Part shown: positions 1 to 9,942 of the stretch, in pieces
How positions within the stretch are numbered: position 1 is the stretch's first letter
How the letters are laid out: every line of letters starts with the position of its first letter
Assembly: GCF_025995235.1 (NCBI RefSeq)
Contig: NZ_BAPT01000050.1
Span: 124,001-188,000, forward strand
Reading direction: 5' to 3'
DNA length: 64,000 nt
From: Ameyamaea chiangmaiensis
GTDB taxonomy: Bacteria > Pseudomonadota > Alphaproteobacteria > Acetobacterales > Acetobacteraceae
Program-made: the position numbers and the translations under genes
The notes under the pieces: model-generated
The model's database searches: none
What the model was told of the DNA's origin: nothing
What the model saw: only the letters and a program-made list of their open reading frames with translations

Positions 1-1245
<1,245 letters not shown>

Positions 1246-1331
1246 GGCGCGTCTCCTGCTGTTCAGGAAGAGCCGCGCCGGCGTCAGTCGCAGGAAGACG
1301 GGCCGGCCGTCCCCGGTCGATGCCCGCTTGT

Positions 1332-1424
1332 GTCCCATCCCTTCGCCGGCATGACCCGGATCAGGTTCGACGGGTCAGGGGCTTCACCCCACTCTCAGCC
1401 GCCTGATGGCGACCCCCCGGAGAA
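1332..1424 (-). ncRNA. TPP riboswitch (THI element) upstream of thiC
   Basis: Read on the minus strand, the leader shows the conserved thi-box blocks in order: a GC-rich P1 side, CTGAGAGTGGGG, a middle stem, and then ACCTGATCCGGGTCATGCC followed by GGCGAAGGGA. These are the pyrimidine- and pyrophosphate-sensing helices of the TPP aptamer. It ends about 87 bases before the thiC start, leaving room for an expression platform that occludes translation or terminates transcription. Binding of thiamine pyrophosphate would shut down thiC. The edges are approximate. Confidence 0.95.
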
Positions 1425-1534
1425 CTGAAGCGACTTTAGAGGTCAGGCAGCGTGAGCGGTCAAGCGTCCTGTGGTCACGAATGCATGTTCCGCCACCTCC
1501 GCGCCCCGCCTGGCTGCGAGGGGGGCTTGCTCCG

Positions 1535-2407
1535 TCATGGCTTGAAGGTCTTGTCCATCGCTTGCACGAAGCGCGAGATGAACTGGATGCGCGTCGACTT
1601 GCCCGACCACAGAAGGCCAACGGTACGGGCCGGCGCGGAGGGATGAAGTGGAATCTTGCGCACCTTGGACGCCGTAGTCGGGATGGAGGGCCAGTCTGGA
1701 ACCAGGGCCACGCCAACACCGGCATTCACCATCGCCATGATCGCTTCGATCGAATCGAGTTCCAGCACATCCTGAGGGTGGAGACTGTTGCGGATCAGAT
1801 AGGCGTTGGCCATCTGCCCGCTCCATTGTGTCCGGTCGAACCGGATGAACGGGCGGCTACGCAGTATCTCGTGGGGATCTGACAAGGTTTCGTTCGGCGG
1901 AGCGAGCACGACCAGCGGCTCGGAGCGGATGCGACGCCACTGATAGCCTTTCGGCAGTTCGAAAGGCGGCTCGGCGATCACGACCGCATCGAGCGTGTCG
2001 TCCAGAAGGCGTTTGTAAAGCTCGGAAGATGTCCCATGATCGACCAGAAGCTCGATCTGCGGGAACTGCTTGAAAAACGTGGCCAGAACGGCGGGAAGAG
2101 AGCCTTTCAGCTGCGATGAGATCGCTCCTACGCGCAGTTTGCCGACCGGCGGCTCAGAGGTGCCGTTTGCGCTGAGGTCGCGCACCTGGGCGATGATGGC
2201 GCGGCTTTGTTCGACGATGGCCGAGGCGTGTTCCGTCGGCCGTACACTGCGTCCGCTGCGCTGCAGCAGTTCGTGGCCGATCTCATGTTCCAATGTCTGT
2301 ATACGCTGCGAGACGGCGGCTGGTGTGATGTTGAGTTGCCGTGCGGCGTCCGCAAGCGAACCGCGCTCGATGACCAGAAGAAGCGTTTCCAGAAAGCGAG
2401 TGTCCAC
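1535..2407 (-). CDS. LysR-family transcriptional regulator
   Basis: This is a 290-residue DNA-binding regulator of normal LysR length. Residues 1-60 form the winged helix-turn-helix (ETLLLVIERGSLADAARQL, then PAAVSQRIQTLEHEIG), and the rest is a periplasmic-binding-protein-like effector domain with PVGKLRVGAISSQLKG and VNAGVGVALVPDWP. The start is a GTG at 2407, which gives the canonical LysR N-terminus; the Shine-Dalgarno sequence is weak. It is transcribed towards thiC but separated from it by the riboswitch leader, and upstream lies a 315-base region with inverted repeats that could hold its own operator. The effector and targets cannot be told from the sequence. Confidence 0.9.
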   Translation of the reverse strand: MDTRFLETLLLVIERGSLADAARQLNITPAAVSQRIQTLEHEIGHELLQRSGRSVRPTEHASAIVEQSRAIIAQVRDLSANGTSEPPVGKLRVGAISSQLKGSLPAVLATFFKQFPQIELLVDHGTSSELYKRLLDDTLDAVVIAEPPFELPKGYQWRRIRSEPLVVLAPPNETLSDPHEILRSRPFIRFDRTQWSGQMANAYLIRNSLHPQDVLELDSIEAIMAMVNAGVGVALVPDWPSIPTTASKVRKIPLHPSAPARTVGLLWSGKSTRIQFISRFVQAMDKTFKP

Positions 2408-2591
2408 TTAAATCGATCTTTCACGTCCCGGTCTGGCCGGCGATTTCATAAACGCGTAGCTTCGCACAAATCCACTTTCGATATGCGACCTATTACAATT
2501 CCTTATAAAAGGCGCATATGTGATATGCAACGTAGCATGTCACGTACGCCGTAGGAATGCCCGATACTCGACTCTGGCGCTCCGAAACCGT

Positions 2592-2619
2592 TCGTTCGGA
2601 CCGCAGAGTGTCCGAACGA
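2592..2619. repeat. Perfect 10-bp inverted repeat (hairpin)
   Basis: TCGTTCGGAC at 2592-2601 is exactly complementary to GTCCGAACGA at 2610-2619, with an 8-base loop. It lies about 100 bases downstream of the minus-strand luciferase-like gene and about 185 bases upstream of the LysR start. It could be a terminator stem without a clear U-tract or an operator; the sequence does not decide. Confidence 0.6.
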
Positions 2620-2640
2620 TGGTCTATAAAGTCCGATCGG

Positions 2641-2657
2641 TCAGTATATATGACTGA
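2641..2657. repeat. Short AT-rich inverted repeat TCAGT-N7-ACTGA
   Basis: TCAGT and ACTGA flank the alternating ATATATG core, giving a 17-base dyad suited to a dimeric regulator. It sits 22 bases beyond the 28-base hairpin. The function is unknown. Confidence 0.45.
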
Positions 2658-2722
2658 ATAATCGCGGACGGATCAGCCTGTCTAAGCATTTTGGAAGGCA
2701 GAAGGCAGGCCGCGCCTGACGA

Positions 2723-3397
2723 TCACACCATTCCAATCCCTACCCGTTCCATCTCTGCCTTTCTTTTGGGCAAATTAAAGGCAGACTGGGGTGGGTTCAT
2801 ACGGATACGGTGCGTCAGGGGCACGATCATCTCGGCGACGGCCACCATCGTCGTGTCCGGCTCGCGTGGGACCAGGACGAAGCGGCACAGCCCCCCTGCC
2901 ACGTAGCGGCCAAGCTGGTCGGCGACGTCCAGCGGCGTGCCGATCAGGGCGGATGCGGCGTCAAACGGCGCGGTCGCCTCGGCGATCAGCGCGTCAGCCA
3001 CACGCCATGCGTCACGGAGGCGGGGGCGGAGCAAAATATCGAGCTGGATCAGGCACAGCGTGTCACGCGACACGTGCTCCAGCGCCGCCGCCGCTGCGGA
3101 AGGGGTGGCGCCATCAAACAGAAGACCGGTCTGCTGCGATCCATCGGGCAGACCCAGTGTGCGGACCGGGCGGCCGGTGACGGGGCCGATCGTGCGTCGT
3201 TCGCCGTCGATGCCCCAGGCTTCGGGTGCACGCAGGCCTGTCGTCCGCCGGTCTGACCCTGTCTCCTGGACGGGCATCAGGGCACCGGCCAGCCCCAGCG
3301 CCCCGGCCGCCTCCCAGTGTGTCCACGCCGTCGCGCCGCCGGCCTCCAGAGACCACAGCAGCCGGGCTTCTCGACAGGCCAGATCGGACGTGAACAT
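2723..3397 (-). CDS. Short protein with a luciferase-like monooxygenase C-terminus
   Basis: This is a 224-residue product with an ATG start at 3397 preceded by AGGGGA. The C-terminal part contains ALIGTPLDVADQLGRYV followed by a hydrophobic FVLVP strand and an EMIVPLTHR segment. That arrangement matches the end of FMN-dependent luciferase-like monooxygenases, where GSPETVADQL precedes the last barrel strand. The rest of the barrel expected in a full-length enzyme of 350-450 residues is missing or unrecognisable; the N-terminal half is rich in Ala and Gly and has no motif I can name. It may be a shortened relative or a decayed copy, although the reading frame is intact. It stands alone and is divergent from dapF. 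Confidence 0.5.
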   Translation of the reverse strand: MFTSDLACREARLLWSLEAGGATAWTHWEAAGALGLAGALMPVQETGSDRRTTGLRAPEAWGIDGERRTIGPVTGRPVRTLGLPDGSQQTGLLFDGATPSAAAAALEHVSRDTLCLIQLDILLRPRLRDAWRVADALIAEATAPFDAASALIGTPLDVADQLGRYVAGGLCRFVLVPREPDTTMVAVAEMIVPLTHRIRMNPPQSAFNLPKRKAEMERVGIGMV

Positions 3398-3614
3398 GAA
3401 AGCATCCCCTGCGTGCTTGGCGTCGGCTGCCCCGGGGCAGCGGTCGGACGCCGCCTTAACAGGGGCGCGGACTACAGGGGAGCGAAATTAAAGTGACCAT
3501 GTTTCAAAACGTTAAAGGAAACTTTTCACAGGCTACCGTAACGCTGGAAACATCCCGCGCGCGCGGTGCACTCGGCAGTCGCATTTCCCTCGCGACTTCT
3601 CTTATAAGACGCGG

Positions 3615-4442
3615 ATGCGGACACCTTTTCTGAAGATGCATGGCCTTGGGAACGACTTCATCATCATTGATGAGCGCCCGGTCAGGTACGACCTCACACC
3701 GGCACGCATCGCAGCCCTGAGCGACCGCCATCGCGGCATCGGCTGCGACCAGCTTGTGCTCCTGCGTCCGGCCTGCGCGCCGGGCGCGGACGTGTTCGTG
3801 CGGTTTTTCAACGCCGACGGCAGCGAGGCCGGCGCCTGTGGCAACGCCTCGCGCTGTGTCGCGCGCCTCCTGGCCGATGAGACGGGCCGCGCGAGCGTCA
3901 CCCTGCAGACGCGCGCCGGGCTGTTGCCGGGGCGGGTCGAGGCGGACGGCCGCATCAGCGTGAACATGGGCGCGCCGCGTCTGGCCTGGGACGCGGTGCC
4001 CCTGACGGACGCTTGTGACACGCTCATGCTGCCGATCGACGGCTCACCGGCGGCCCTGTCGATGGGCAACCCCCACGTCACTTTCTTTGTGGACGATCTG
4101 GCGAGCGTCGATCCGGCGGTGCGCGGCGCGCCGCTGGAACGACACGCCCTGTTCGCCGAAGGCGCCAATATCGGCTTTGCGCAACGCATCGGCGACGATC
4201 ATCTGCGGCTGCGCGTGTGGGAACGTGGCGCAGGCCTGACCCTTGCCTGCGGCTCGGGGGCGTGTGCGGCGGCCGTCAACGCGATGCGGAAGGGGCTTGT
4301 GGGCCATGCCTGCCGCGTCACGATGGACGGTGGCGACCTCGATATCGTCTGGGAGCGGGCGGGACGCGGCGATGTGTGGATGACCGGCCCGGCGGTCGTC
4401 GCGTTCGATGGCCATGTCGCTCTGGCGGCCGTGTCGGCATGA
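3615..4442 (+). CDS. dapF: Diaminopimelate epimerase
   Basis: DapF is a PLP-independent racemase that converts LL- to meso-diaminopimelate for lysine and peptidoglycan synthesis in the cytoplasm. The 275 residues match the usual family length. The N-terminus FLKMHGLGNDF is diagnostic, and the two active-site cysteines lie in GACGNASRCV (first lobe) and LACGSGACAAAV (second lobe). The gene is first in a run with mtaB and ftsY; its TGA overlaps the mtaB ATG by 4 bases, which indicates translational coupling. Confidence 0.97.
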   Translation: MRTPFLKMHGLGNDFIIIDERPVRYDLTPARIAALSDRHRGIGCDQLVLLRPACAPGADVFVRFFNADGSEAGACGNASRCVARLLADETGRASVTLQTRAGLLPGRVEADGRISVNMGAPRLAWDAVPLTDACDTLMLPIDGSPAALSMGNPHVTFFVDDLASVDPAVRGAPLERHALFAEGANIGFAQRIGDDHLRLRVWERGAGLTLACGSGACAAAVNAMRKGLVGHACRVTMDGGDLDIVWERAGRGDVWMTGPAVVAFDGHVALAAVSA

Positions 4443-5686
4443 GCAAGGCCCCGGACATCCTGACCTTCGGCTGTCGCCTCAATACGTATGAGAGCGAGGT
4501 GATGCGCAATCATGCCACGGCGCTGGACGACGTGATCATCGTCAACACCTGCGCCGTGACGGCCGAAGCCGAACGGCAGGCGCGGCAGGCTATTCGCCGC
4601 GCGCACCGCGATCGGCCCACCGCGCGGATCGTCGTCACCGGCTGCGCCGCACAGATCGATCCCGCGCGCTGGTCCGGGCTGCCGGGTGTGACCAGGGTAT
4701 TGGGCAACGAGGAAAAGCTGCGCGCCGAAAGTTGGTCCGAGGCCAGTCTCGGCGCCGGGGATGCCGTCTCCGACATCATGGCCGCGCGTGAGACGGCCGC
4801 CCACCTGGTGACCGAGTTCGCCGGCCGGACCCGGGCCTTCGTGCAGGTGCAGCAGGGCTGCGACCACCGCTGCACGTTCTGCATCATTCCGTTCGGCCGC
4901 GGGCCCTCGCGCTCCGTCGCCGTGGGGGCGGTGGTCGAACAGGTCCGCGCCCTGGTGCGGGCAGGCTACCGGGAGGTCGTGCTGACGGGCGTCGACATCA
5001 CCTCGTGGGGGGGCGACCTGCCCGGGCAGCCCGCACTGGGCCAGTTGTGCCGCCGTTTGCTGGCGCTGGTGCCGGAGCTGGAGCGCCTGCGCCTGTCGTC
5101 CGTCGACCCCGTCGAGATCGACGAGGATCTCTGGGTGCTTCTGGCGCACGAGCCGCGCTTCATGCCGTATCTGCATCTCTCGCTGCAGGCCGGGTCGGAC
5201 ATGATCCTCAAGCGCATGAAGCGTCGCCATCTGGTCGAGGACGCCGCGCGCGTGATCGCACGCGCGCGCGGCCTTCGGCCCGAGATCGGGATCGGCGCGG
5301 ACGTGATCGCGGGTTTCCCGACGGAGACGGAGGCTTTGTTCGAGGAGACACTGGCCTTCGTGCGCGATCAGCAACTGCCATATCTGCACGTCTTTCCCTA
5401 TAGCGAACGCCCCGGCACGCCCGCCGCGCGGATGCCGGCCATCGACAAGGCGTCGCGTAAGGCGCGGGCCGCGTCCCTGCGCGCGGTCGGCGAGGCGACG
5501 CTGGGCGCCTATCTGGCGACCCTGCGCGGTCGGACGCTGCGGGTGTTGATGGAGACCGAGACAAGCGGCCATTCCGAGGAATTCGCGCCCGTCCGGCTTG
5601 CGTCGGGCACGGCAGAGGTCGGGCGCATCCTGACCCTGCGCGCGGCGGCGGTTGACGGCGGCACGCTGCTGGCCGAGACAGTCTGA
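4439..5686 (+). CDS. mtaB: tRNA-t6A37 methylthiotransferase MtaB
   Basis: This radical-SAM methylthiotransferase adds a methylthio group to t6A at position 37 of ANN-decoding tRNAs. The 415 residues start at the ATG overlapping the dapF stop. The N-terminal UPF0004 domain supplies the three cysteines of the auxiliary cluster (FGCRLNTYES, NTCAVT, TGCAAQ). The SAM domain has CDHRCTFCIIPFGRGPSRS, with the CxxxCxxC cluster motif, and the C-terminal part is TRAM-like. The NTCAVT form and the overall length favour MtaB over MiaB or RimO. ftsY follows 1 base after the stop codon. Confidence 0.92.
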   Translation: MSKAPDILTFGCRLNTYESEVMRNHATALDDVIIVNTCAVTAEAERQARQAIRRAHRDRPTARIVVTGCAAQIDPARWSGLPGVTRVLGNEEKLRAESWSEASLGAGDAVSDIMAARETAAHLVTEFAGRTRAFVQVQQGCDHRCTFCIIPFGRGPSRSVAVGAVVEQVRALVRAGYREVVLTGVDITSWGGDLPGQPALGQLCRRLLALVPELERLRLSSVDPVEIDEDLWVLLAHEPRFMPYLHLSLQAGSDMILKRMKRRHLVEDAARVIARARGLRPEIGIGADVIAGFPTETEALFEETLAFVRDQQLPYLHVFPYSERPGTPAARMPAIDKASRKARAASLRAVGEATLGAYLATLRGRTLRVLMETETSGHSEEFAPVRLASGTAEVGRILTLRAAAVDGGTLLAETV

Positions 5687-5687
5687 C

Positions 5688-6650
5688 ATGGCACTCGGAT
5701 TTTTCTCCCGCCTCAAGGAAGGCCTCTCCCGCTCCACGCAGAAGCTTGGGGGCGGGCTGAATGCGGCGTTCACGCACCGTCGTCTCGACGAGGAGGCGCT
5801 GGAAGAGCTCGAAGACGTTCTGATCACGGCCGATCTCGGTCCCGCCGTGGCCGACCGGGTGATCGAGTCGTTTCGGTCCAGCCGCTTCGGCAAGGAAGTG
5901 ACCGACGAGGAAGTGCGCACCGCACTGGCCGAGGAGATCGCCCGCGTTCTGGCGCCCGTGGCCATCCCGTTCGCGCCCGACCCCAGTCACCACCCGCATG
6001 TCGTGCTGGTCGTGGGCGTCAACGGGACCGGCAAGACGACCACCATCGGCAAGTTCGCGCGTTTCTACGGCGAACAGGGGCTGAAGGTGATGATGGTCGC
6101 TGGGGACACCTTCCGCGCGGCCGCGGTCGAGCAGTTACAGGTCTGGGGCCAGCGCACCGGAACGCCCGTGATCGCCGGCAAGCCCGAAGCCGACGCGGCC
6201 GGGCTGGCGTTCGAAGGGATCAAGCGCGCCCGGGCGGAGGGGGCTGATCTTCTGCTGATCGATACCGCCGGACGCCTGCACAACAAGGGCGCGCTGATGG
6301 AGGAACTGGCGAAGATCATCCGCGTGATGCGCAAGTTCGACGAGACCGCGCCGCACTCGGTTCTGCTCGTGCTCGACGCGACGATCGGGCAGAACGCGAT
6401 CGAGCAGGTTCGCGTGTTCAAGGAACTGGTGGACGTGACCGGTCTGGTGATCACCAAGCTCGACGGGTCCGCCCGGGGCGGGATCGTCGTTGCGCTGGCC
6501 GATCGGTTCAAGCTGCCGGTTCATGCCGTCGGGGTCGGCGAGCAGGCCGAGGATCTGCGTCCGTTCTCGGCGATCGACTATGCCAACGGCCTCGTCGGCA
6601 CGTCGCTGAGCCTGATCAAGGGTGCGGTCAGCGACGACGCAGCCGCCTGA
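5688..6650 (+). CDS. ftsY: Signal recognition particle receptor FtsY
   Basis: FtsY is the membrane-associated SRP receptor GTPase that docks ribosome-SRP complexes for co-translational insertion. The 320 residues contain the N helical bundle (residues about 1-90) and the G domain, with the P-loop GVNGTGKTTTIGKF, DTAGRLHNKG and TKLDGSARGG. The long acidic A domain of the E. coli protein is missing, as is normal for alphaproteobacteria. The ATG at 5688 lies directly after the mtaB stop, so the gene is probably cotranscribed with dapF-mtaB. Confidence 0.97.
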   Translation: MALGFFSRLKEGLSRSTQKLGGGLNAAFTHRRLDEEALEELEDVLITADLGPAVADRVIESFRSSRFGKEVTDEEVRTALAEEIARVLAPVAIPFAPDPSHHPHVVLVVGVNGTGKTTTIGKFARFYGEQGLKVMMVAGDTFRAAAVEQLQVWGQRTGTPVIAGKPEADAAGLAFEGIKRARAEGADLLLIDTAGRLHNKGALMEELAKIIRVMRKFDETAPHSVLLVLDATIGQNAIEQVRVFKELVDVTGLVITKLDGSARGGIVVALADRFKLPVHAVGVGEQAEDLRPFSAIDYANGLVGTSLSLIKGAVSDDAAA

Positions 6651-6696
6651 GGGCGTCTGCCAGGCGCCCGTCCGTCGCGTTCCTGAACGGGGGGCG

Positions 6697-7215
6697 CTAC
6701 TGCAGGACCGGGACGGTCAGCTGCAGCCCGGCGGCAGCCGAGCCGTGGCCGCGCCGACGGTCGCTGGCCTGTGATCCATCAGAAAAGCCGCTGCCTTCCA
6801 GATGCCGTGAGCGGGAGAAGAGATCAGGCTCGATCGTGGCGGCCGTAAGGTCCTGCCCCCGTCGCATCGGCGCGCGCATGTCGTCGTCGGGAACCGGGGC
6901 CGCGCTGAACCCGTCAGCAGGCTGTTCGGCGGAGATGCTGTGTGTAAGGGATGCGCCTGCGGGGGCGTCGACCTGCGTGGCCGACGGCGTCGGCAGCGAC
7001 GTGTCCGTCAGCCGGATGGCTCGGCGGGCTGGCCGCACGACGGTCGCGGTGGCGGGCAAGACGGTGGCGCTGGCGAGTGTCGCGGATATGGGCGGGGTGG
7101 CCCGCGTATCGGGCACGGCGGTGCGGGCAAGGGCGACGTGAAGGGGTGAAAGCAGCGCGGACGACAGGAGCATTGCTCCCACTGCGCCACTCACCCGGAT
7201 GGAACGCGACGTCAT
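6697..7215 (-). CDS. Hypothetical secreted protein
   Basis: This is a 172-residue protein with an ATG at 7215 and a clear signal peptide: a basic start, the hydrophobic stretch GAVGAMLLSSALLSPLHVAL, and a likely cleavage after ALA near residue 30. The mature part is rich in Ala, Pro, Thr and Arg, looks low-complexity or disordered, and has no catalytic motif. It ends in GLQLTVPVLQ, a strand-like tail. It converges on ftsY, with 46 bases between the two stop codons. I do not recognise a family; it is probably a lineage-specific periplasmic protein. Confidence 0.55.
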   Translation of the reverse strand: MTSRSIRVSGAVGAMLLSSALLSPLHVALARTAVPDTRATPPISATLASATVLPATATVVRPARRAIRLTDTSLPTPSATQVDAPAGASLTHSISAEQPADGFSAAPVPDDDMRAPMRRGQDLTAATIEPDLFSRSRHLEGSGFSDGSQASDRRRGHGSAAAGLQLTVPVLQ

Positions 7216-7578
7216 GATCTCTCTCTTTGTTCGAGAGGATCAAGTCCACGCGATCGATCGACCTCCCGTGGAACTCATCGTGCATGCGCGCATCTGCCGC
7301 CCGCAACTAAAATGCGCCGAGTGTTTCGCCGTGTTGCGAAACGTGATCGCGCCCGGCGGCAGTGTGTCTACACGACGACATTCAGCAGTGTGCCACGCCG
7401 CGTCCAGGCAGTGCGCGGCACGTGCGCCAGCGACGTCGGCGGCGCGGTACGTTCGTCCCCGGTCGAGGGGGTAGGGCTCCGCGTGCGTGCGGATGCGGCG
7501 GTCATCGGGGCGAGGGCGGGACGCGGGCCTGTGGGCACCGGCGTCGCGTCCTGTCCGGCCGGCAGGGAGGAGATCATG
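7216..7578. other. Gene-free stretch upstream of the secreted hypothetical
   Basis: The roughly 360 bases between the start of the secreted hypothetical and the pgk end hold no convincing gene. Open frames across it are antisense extensions from the pgk region with atypical composition. It should contain the promoter of the minus-strand hypothetical. No clear sigma-70 boxes are visible. Confidence 0.5.
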
Positions 7579-7612
7579 CCTCTCCTCTACCGGACGGCCG
7601 GTAAAGGAGAGG
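7579..7612 (-). terminator. Strong hairpin downstream of pgk, candidate terminator
   Basis: CCTCTCCT-C-TACCGG is followed by the loop ACGG and then CCGGTA-A-AGGAGAGG, giving 14 paired bases with one internal mismatch. The hairpin begins 12 bases after the pgk stop codon, where an operon terminator would lie. No U-tract follows on the minus strand, so it may protect the transcript end or need Rho rather than act as a classic intrinsic terminator. Confidence 0.6.
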
Positions 7613-7623
7613 TAAACGGCACG

Positions 7624-8841
7624 TCAGAGCGGTGCCGCATCCTGTGCCACGGCGGTCAGCGCCAGAATACCGGGCAGCGTCTTGCCTTCCAGCCATTCGA
7701 GGAACGCGCCGCCCGCCGTCGACACGTAACTCATGCGGTCCAGAACCCCCGCATGGCGCAGGGCCGACACGGTATCGCCGCCTCCGGCAACGCTGCGCAG
7801 CGCGCCCTTTTCGGTCAGGGCGGCGGCCTCACGGGCTACCTCGTTGGTCGCCGTGTCGAAGGGCGGGATCTCGAACGCACCAAATGGGCCGTTCCACACC
7901 AGCGTCTTGAGCGAGGCGAGCTTGGCGCACACCAACCGGACCGTCTCCGGACCGGCATCGAGCATCATCGCTTCCGCATCGATCGCGGTCACGGGCACGA
8001 CCTTGCTCGCCGCGCCGGCCTTGAACTCGGTCGCCGTCACCGCGTCGACCGGCAGGATGATCTCGCAGCCACGGGCCTTCGCATCGGCGAGGATCTGCAA
8101 CGCGGTCGCGTGCATGTCCGCCTCCTGCAAGGACTTGCCCATGGCTACGCCCTGCGCTGCGAGGAACGTGTTTGCCATCGCGCCACCGATGATCAGCACG
8201 TCCACCCGGCCCAGCAGGTTGCCCAGCAGGTCGAGTTTCGTGGAGATCTTGGCCCCGCCGACGATTGCGCCGACCGGCCGCTCCGGATTTTCCAGCGCGC
8301 CGTCCAGTGCGTTGAGCTCGGCTTCCATCAGACGCCCGGCGAAGGACGGCAGGAACCGGGCCACGCCCTCGGTCGAAGCATGGGCGCGGTGCGCGGCCGA
8401 AAACGCATCATTGACGTAGATATCAGCGTGCGCAGCCAACTGACGCGCCAGATCTGCGTCGTTGGCTTCTTCGCCGGCATGGAAGCGGGTGTTTTCCAGC
8501 ACCAGAATCTCGCCCGGGCGAAGTGTCTCGATCGCCGCCTCTGCATCAGGGCCGATGCAGTCATGGGCGAAGTTGACCGGGCGGCCGAGGGCCGTCGCCA
8601 GCGCGGTGGCAACCGGTTCGAGCGACATGTCAGGGACGCGCTTGCCCTTCGGCCGGTCGAAATGACTGACAAGAATGACCTTCGCGCCCTTGTCGGCCAG
8701 TTCGCGGATCGTCGGCACCAGACGCTCGATGCGGGTGGTGTCGGTGATGCGGCCATCGCGGACGGGCACGTTGAGGTCGGCGCGCAGAAGAACCTTCTTG
8801 CCCGCCGCCTCCAGCCCGTCCAGCGTCTTGAACGACGCCAC
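7624..8841 (-). CDS. pgk: Phosphoglycerate kinase
   Basis: Pgk transfers phosphate between 1,3-bisphosphoglycerate and ADP in glycolysis and gluconeogenesis. The 405 residues start at a GTG (8841) lying 2 bases after the gap stop; this gives the canonical N-terminus FKTLDGLEAAGKKVLLRADLN. Landmarks are RADLNVPVRDG, SHFDRPKG, the GGAKISTKLDLLGNLL segment and the C-terminal nucleotide loop with GGGDTVSALR. The last 15 or so residues form a short, poorly conserved tail. It is the third gene of a transketolase-like/gap/pgk operon, and a hairpin follows it. Confidence 0.96.
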   Translation of the reverse strand: MASFKTLDGLEAAGKKVLLRADLNVPVRDGRITDTTRIERLVPTIRELADKGAKVILVSHFDRPKGKRVPDMSLEPVATALATALGRPVNFAHDCIGPDAEAAIETLRPGEILVLENTRFHAGEEANDADLARQLAAHADIYVNDAFSAAHRAHASTEGVARFLPSFAGRLMEAELNALDGALENPERPVGAIVGGAKISTKLDLLGNLLGRVDVLIIGGAMANTFLAAQGVAMGKSLQEADMHATALQILADAKARGCEIILPVDAVTATEFKAGAASKVVPVTAIDAEAMMLDAGPETVRLVCAKLASLKTLVWNGPFGAFEIPPFDTATNEVAREAAALTEKGALRSVAGGGDTVSALRHAGVLDRMSYVSTAGGAFLEWLEGKTLPGILALTAVAQDAAPL

Positions 8842-8843
8842 GA

Positions 8844-9866
8844 TCAGAGGGTCCCGAACACGGCCGCCGTGTCGGACATACGGTTGGAGAAGCCCCACTC
8901 GTTGTCATACCACGCGCAGATGCGCACCAGCTTGCCGCCATCGACCAGCGAGGTCTGGGTCGCATCGAACGTGGACGACGCGATCGAATGGTTGAAGTCC
9001 GAGCTGACCAGCGGCGCCGTGTTGTAGGCGAGGATGCCCTTCAGCGGACCGTCCTGCGACGCGGCCAGAACGGCCTCGTTCACCGCCTCGACCGAGGCCG
9101 GGATGCGCGCGGGGACAAAGTCCAGCGAGACCAGCGAGACATTGGGCGTCGGCACGCGGATCGCGGTGCCGTCCAGCCTGCCCTTCAGATGCGGCAGGAC
9201 CAGACCCACGGCACGCGCCGCACCCGTGGAGGTCGGGATCATGTTCAGGGCCGCAGCGCGGGCGCGGCGCGGGTCCTTGTGCAGCGTGTCCACCGTGCGC
9301 TGGTCGCCGGTGTAGGAATGGATCGTGACCATGTAGCCGCGCTCGATCCCGAACGCCTCGTCCAGCACCTTGGCGACCGGGGCGAGGCAGTTGGTCGTGC
9401 ACGACGCGTTGGAGATCACGGTCATGTCCGACGTCAGCACGTCCTGGTTGACGCCATAGACGATCGTGGCGTCGACGCTGTCGGCGGGCGCGGAGATGAT
9501 GACCTTGCGCGCGCCGGCGGCCAGCAGCGGCAGCGCCTTTTCCTTGGTGGTGAACAGGCCGGTGCATTCCATCGCCACGTCCACGCCCTCGAACGGCACT
9601 TTCGACGGGTCACGTTCGGCCGAGACGTGGATCGGCGCATAGGTGCGGCCGTTGGCGGTGATGACCAGAGCGTTGCCCTCGACCCGCACGTCGGCGTTCA
9701 GGCGGCCATGCACGCTGTCGTAGCTGAGCAGATGGGCGTTGTCCTTGACCGAGCCGAGATCGTTGATCGCGACCGGCACGACGTCCGTGCGGCCGCTCTC
9801 GATGATGCCGCGCAGTACCAGACGACCGATGCGACCGAAACCGTTGATGGCGATTTTAACAGCCAT
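8844..9866 (-). CDS. gap: Glyceraldehyde-3-phosphate dehydrogenase
   Basis: GAPDH catalyses the oxidative phosphorylation of glyceraldehyde 3-phosphate with NAD(P). The 340 residues contain the Rossmann motif INGFGRIGRLVLR, the catalytic cysteine in SNASCTTNCLAP, HSYTGDQ and the C-terminal WYDNEWGFSNRM. The ATG at 9866 is clear. It lies between the transketolase-like gene, 76 bases upstream, and pgk, 2 bases downstream, on the minus strand. Confidence 0.97.
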   Translation of the reverse strand: MAVKIAINGFGRIGRLVLRGIIESGRTDVVPVAINDLGSVKDNAHLLSYDSVHGRLNADVRVEGNALVITANGRTYAPIHVSAERDPSKVPFEGVDVAMECTGLFTTKEKALPLLAAGARKVIISAPADSVDATIVYGVNQDVLTSDMTVISNASCTTNCLAPVAKVLDEAFGIERGYMVTIHSYTGDQRTVDTLHKDPRRARAAALNMIPTSTGAARAVGLVLPHLKGRLDGTAIRVPTPNVSLVSLDFVPARIPASVEAVNEAVLAASQDGPLKGILAYNTAPLVSSDFNHSIASSTFDATQTSLVDGGKLVRICAWYDNEWGFSNRMSDTAAVFGTL

Positions 9867-9942
9867 TCATTTCACTCCCTTGTGACGCGCGCCCGCAGTG
9901 TGGACCCGGTCAAGTGTCAAAACTCCGGGGATGACCGCGTGC

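Larger units (their letters stand above)
2408..2722. other. Intergenic region between lysR and the luciferase-like gene, no gene seen
   Basis: This 315-base stretch is visibly more AT-rich than its neighbours and no convincing gene is present. It contains ATATGCG at 2481-2487 mirrored by CGCATAT at 2513-2519, which could be part of a LysR operator, and two further inverted repeats listed separately. It is the likely promoter region of the LysR gene and also lies downstream of the luciferase-like gene. Confidence 0.6.

Noticed and set aside
4199..5965. Long minus-strand open frame across mtaB and the ftsY start
   Set aside because: Antisense shadow of two clear genes; composition is unlike a protein and no ribosome site is seen.
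6651..6696. Terminator hairpin after ftsY
   Set aside because: Only a 5-bp GGGCG/CGCCC stem can be drawn, which is expected by chance at this GC content.
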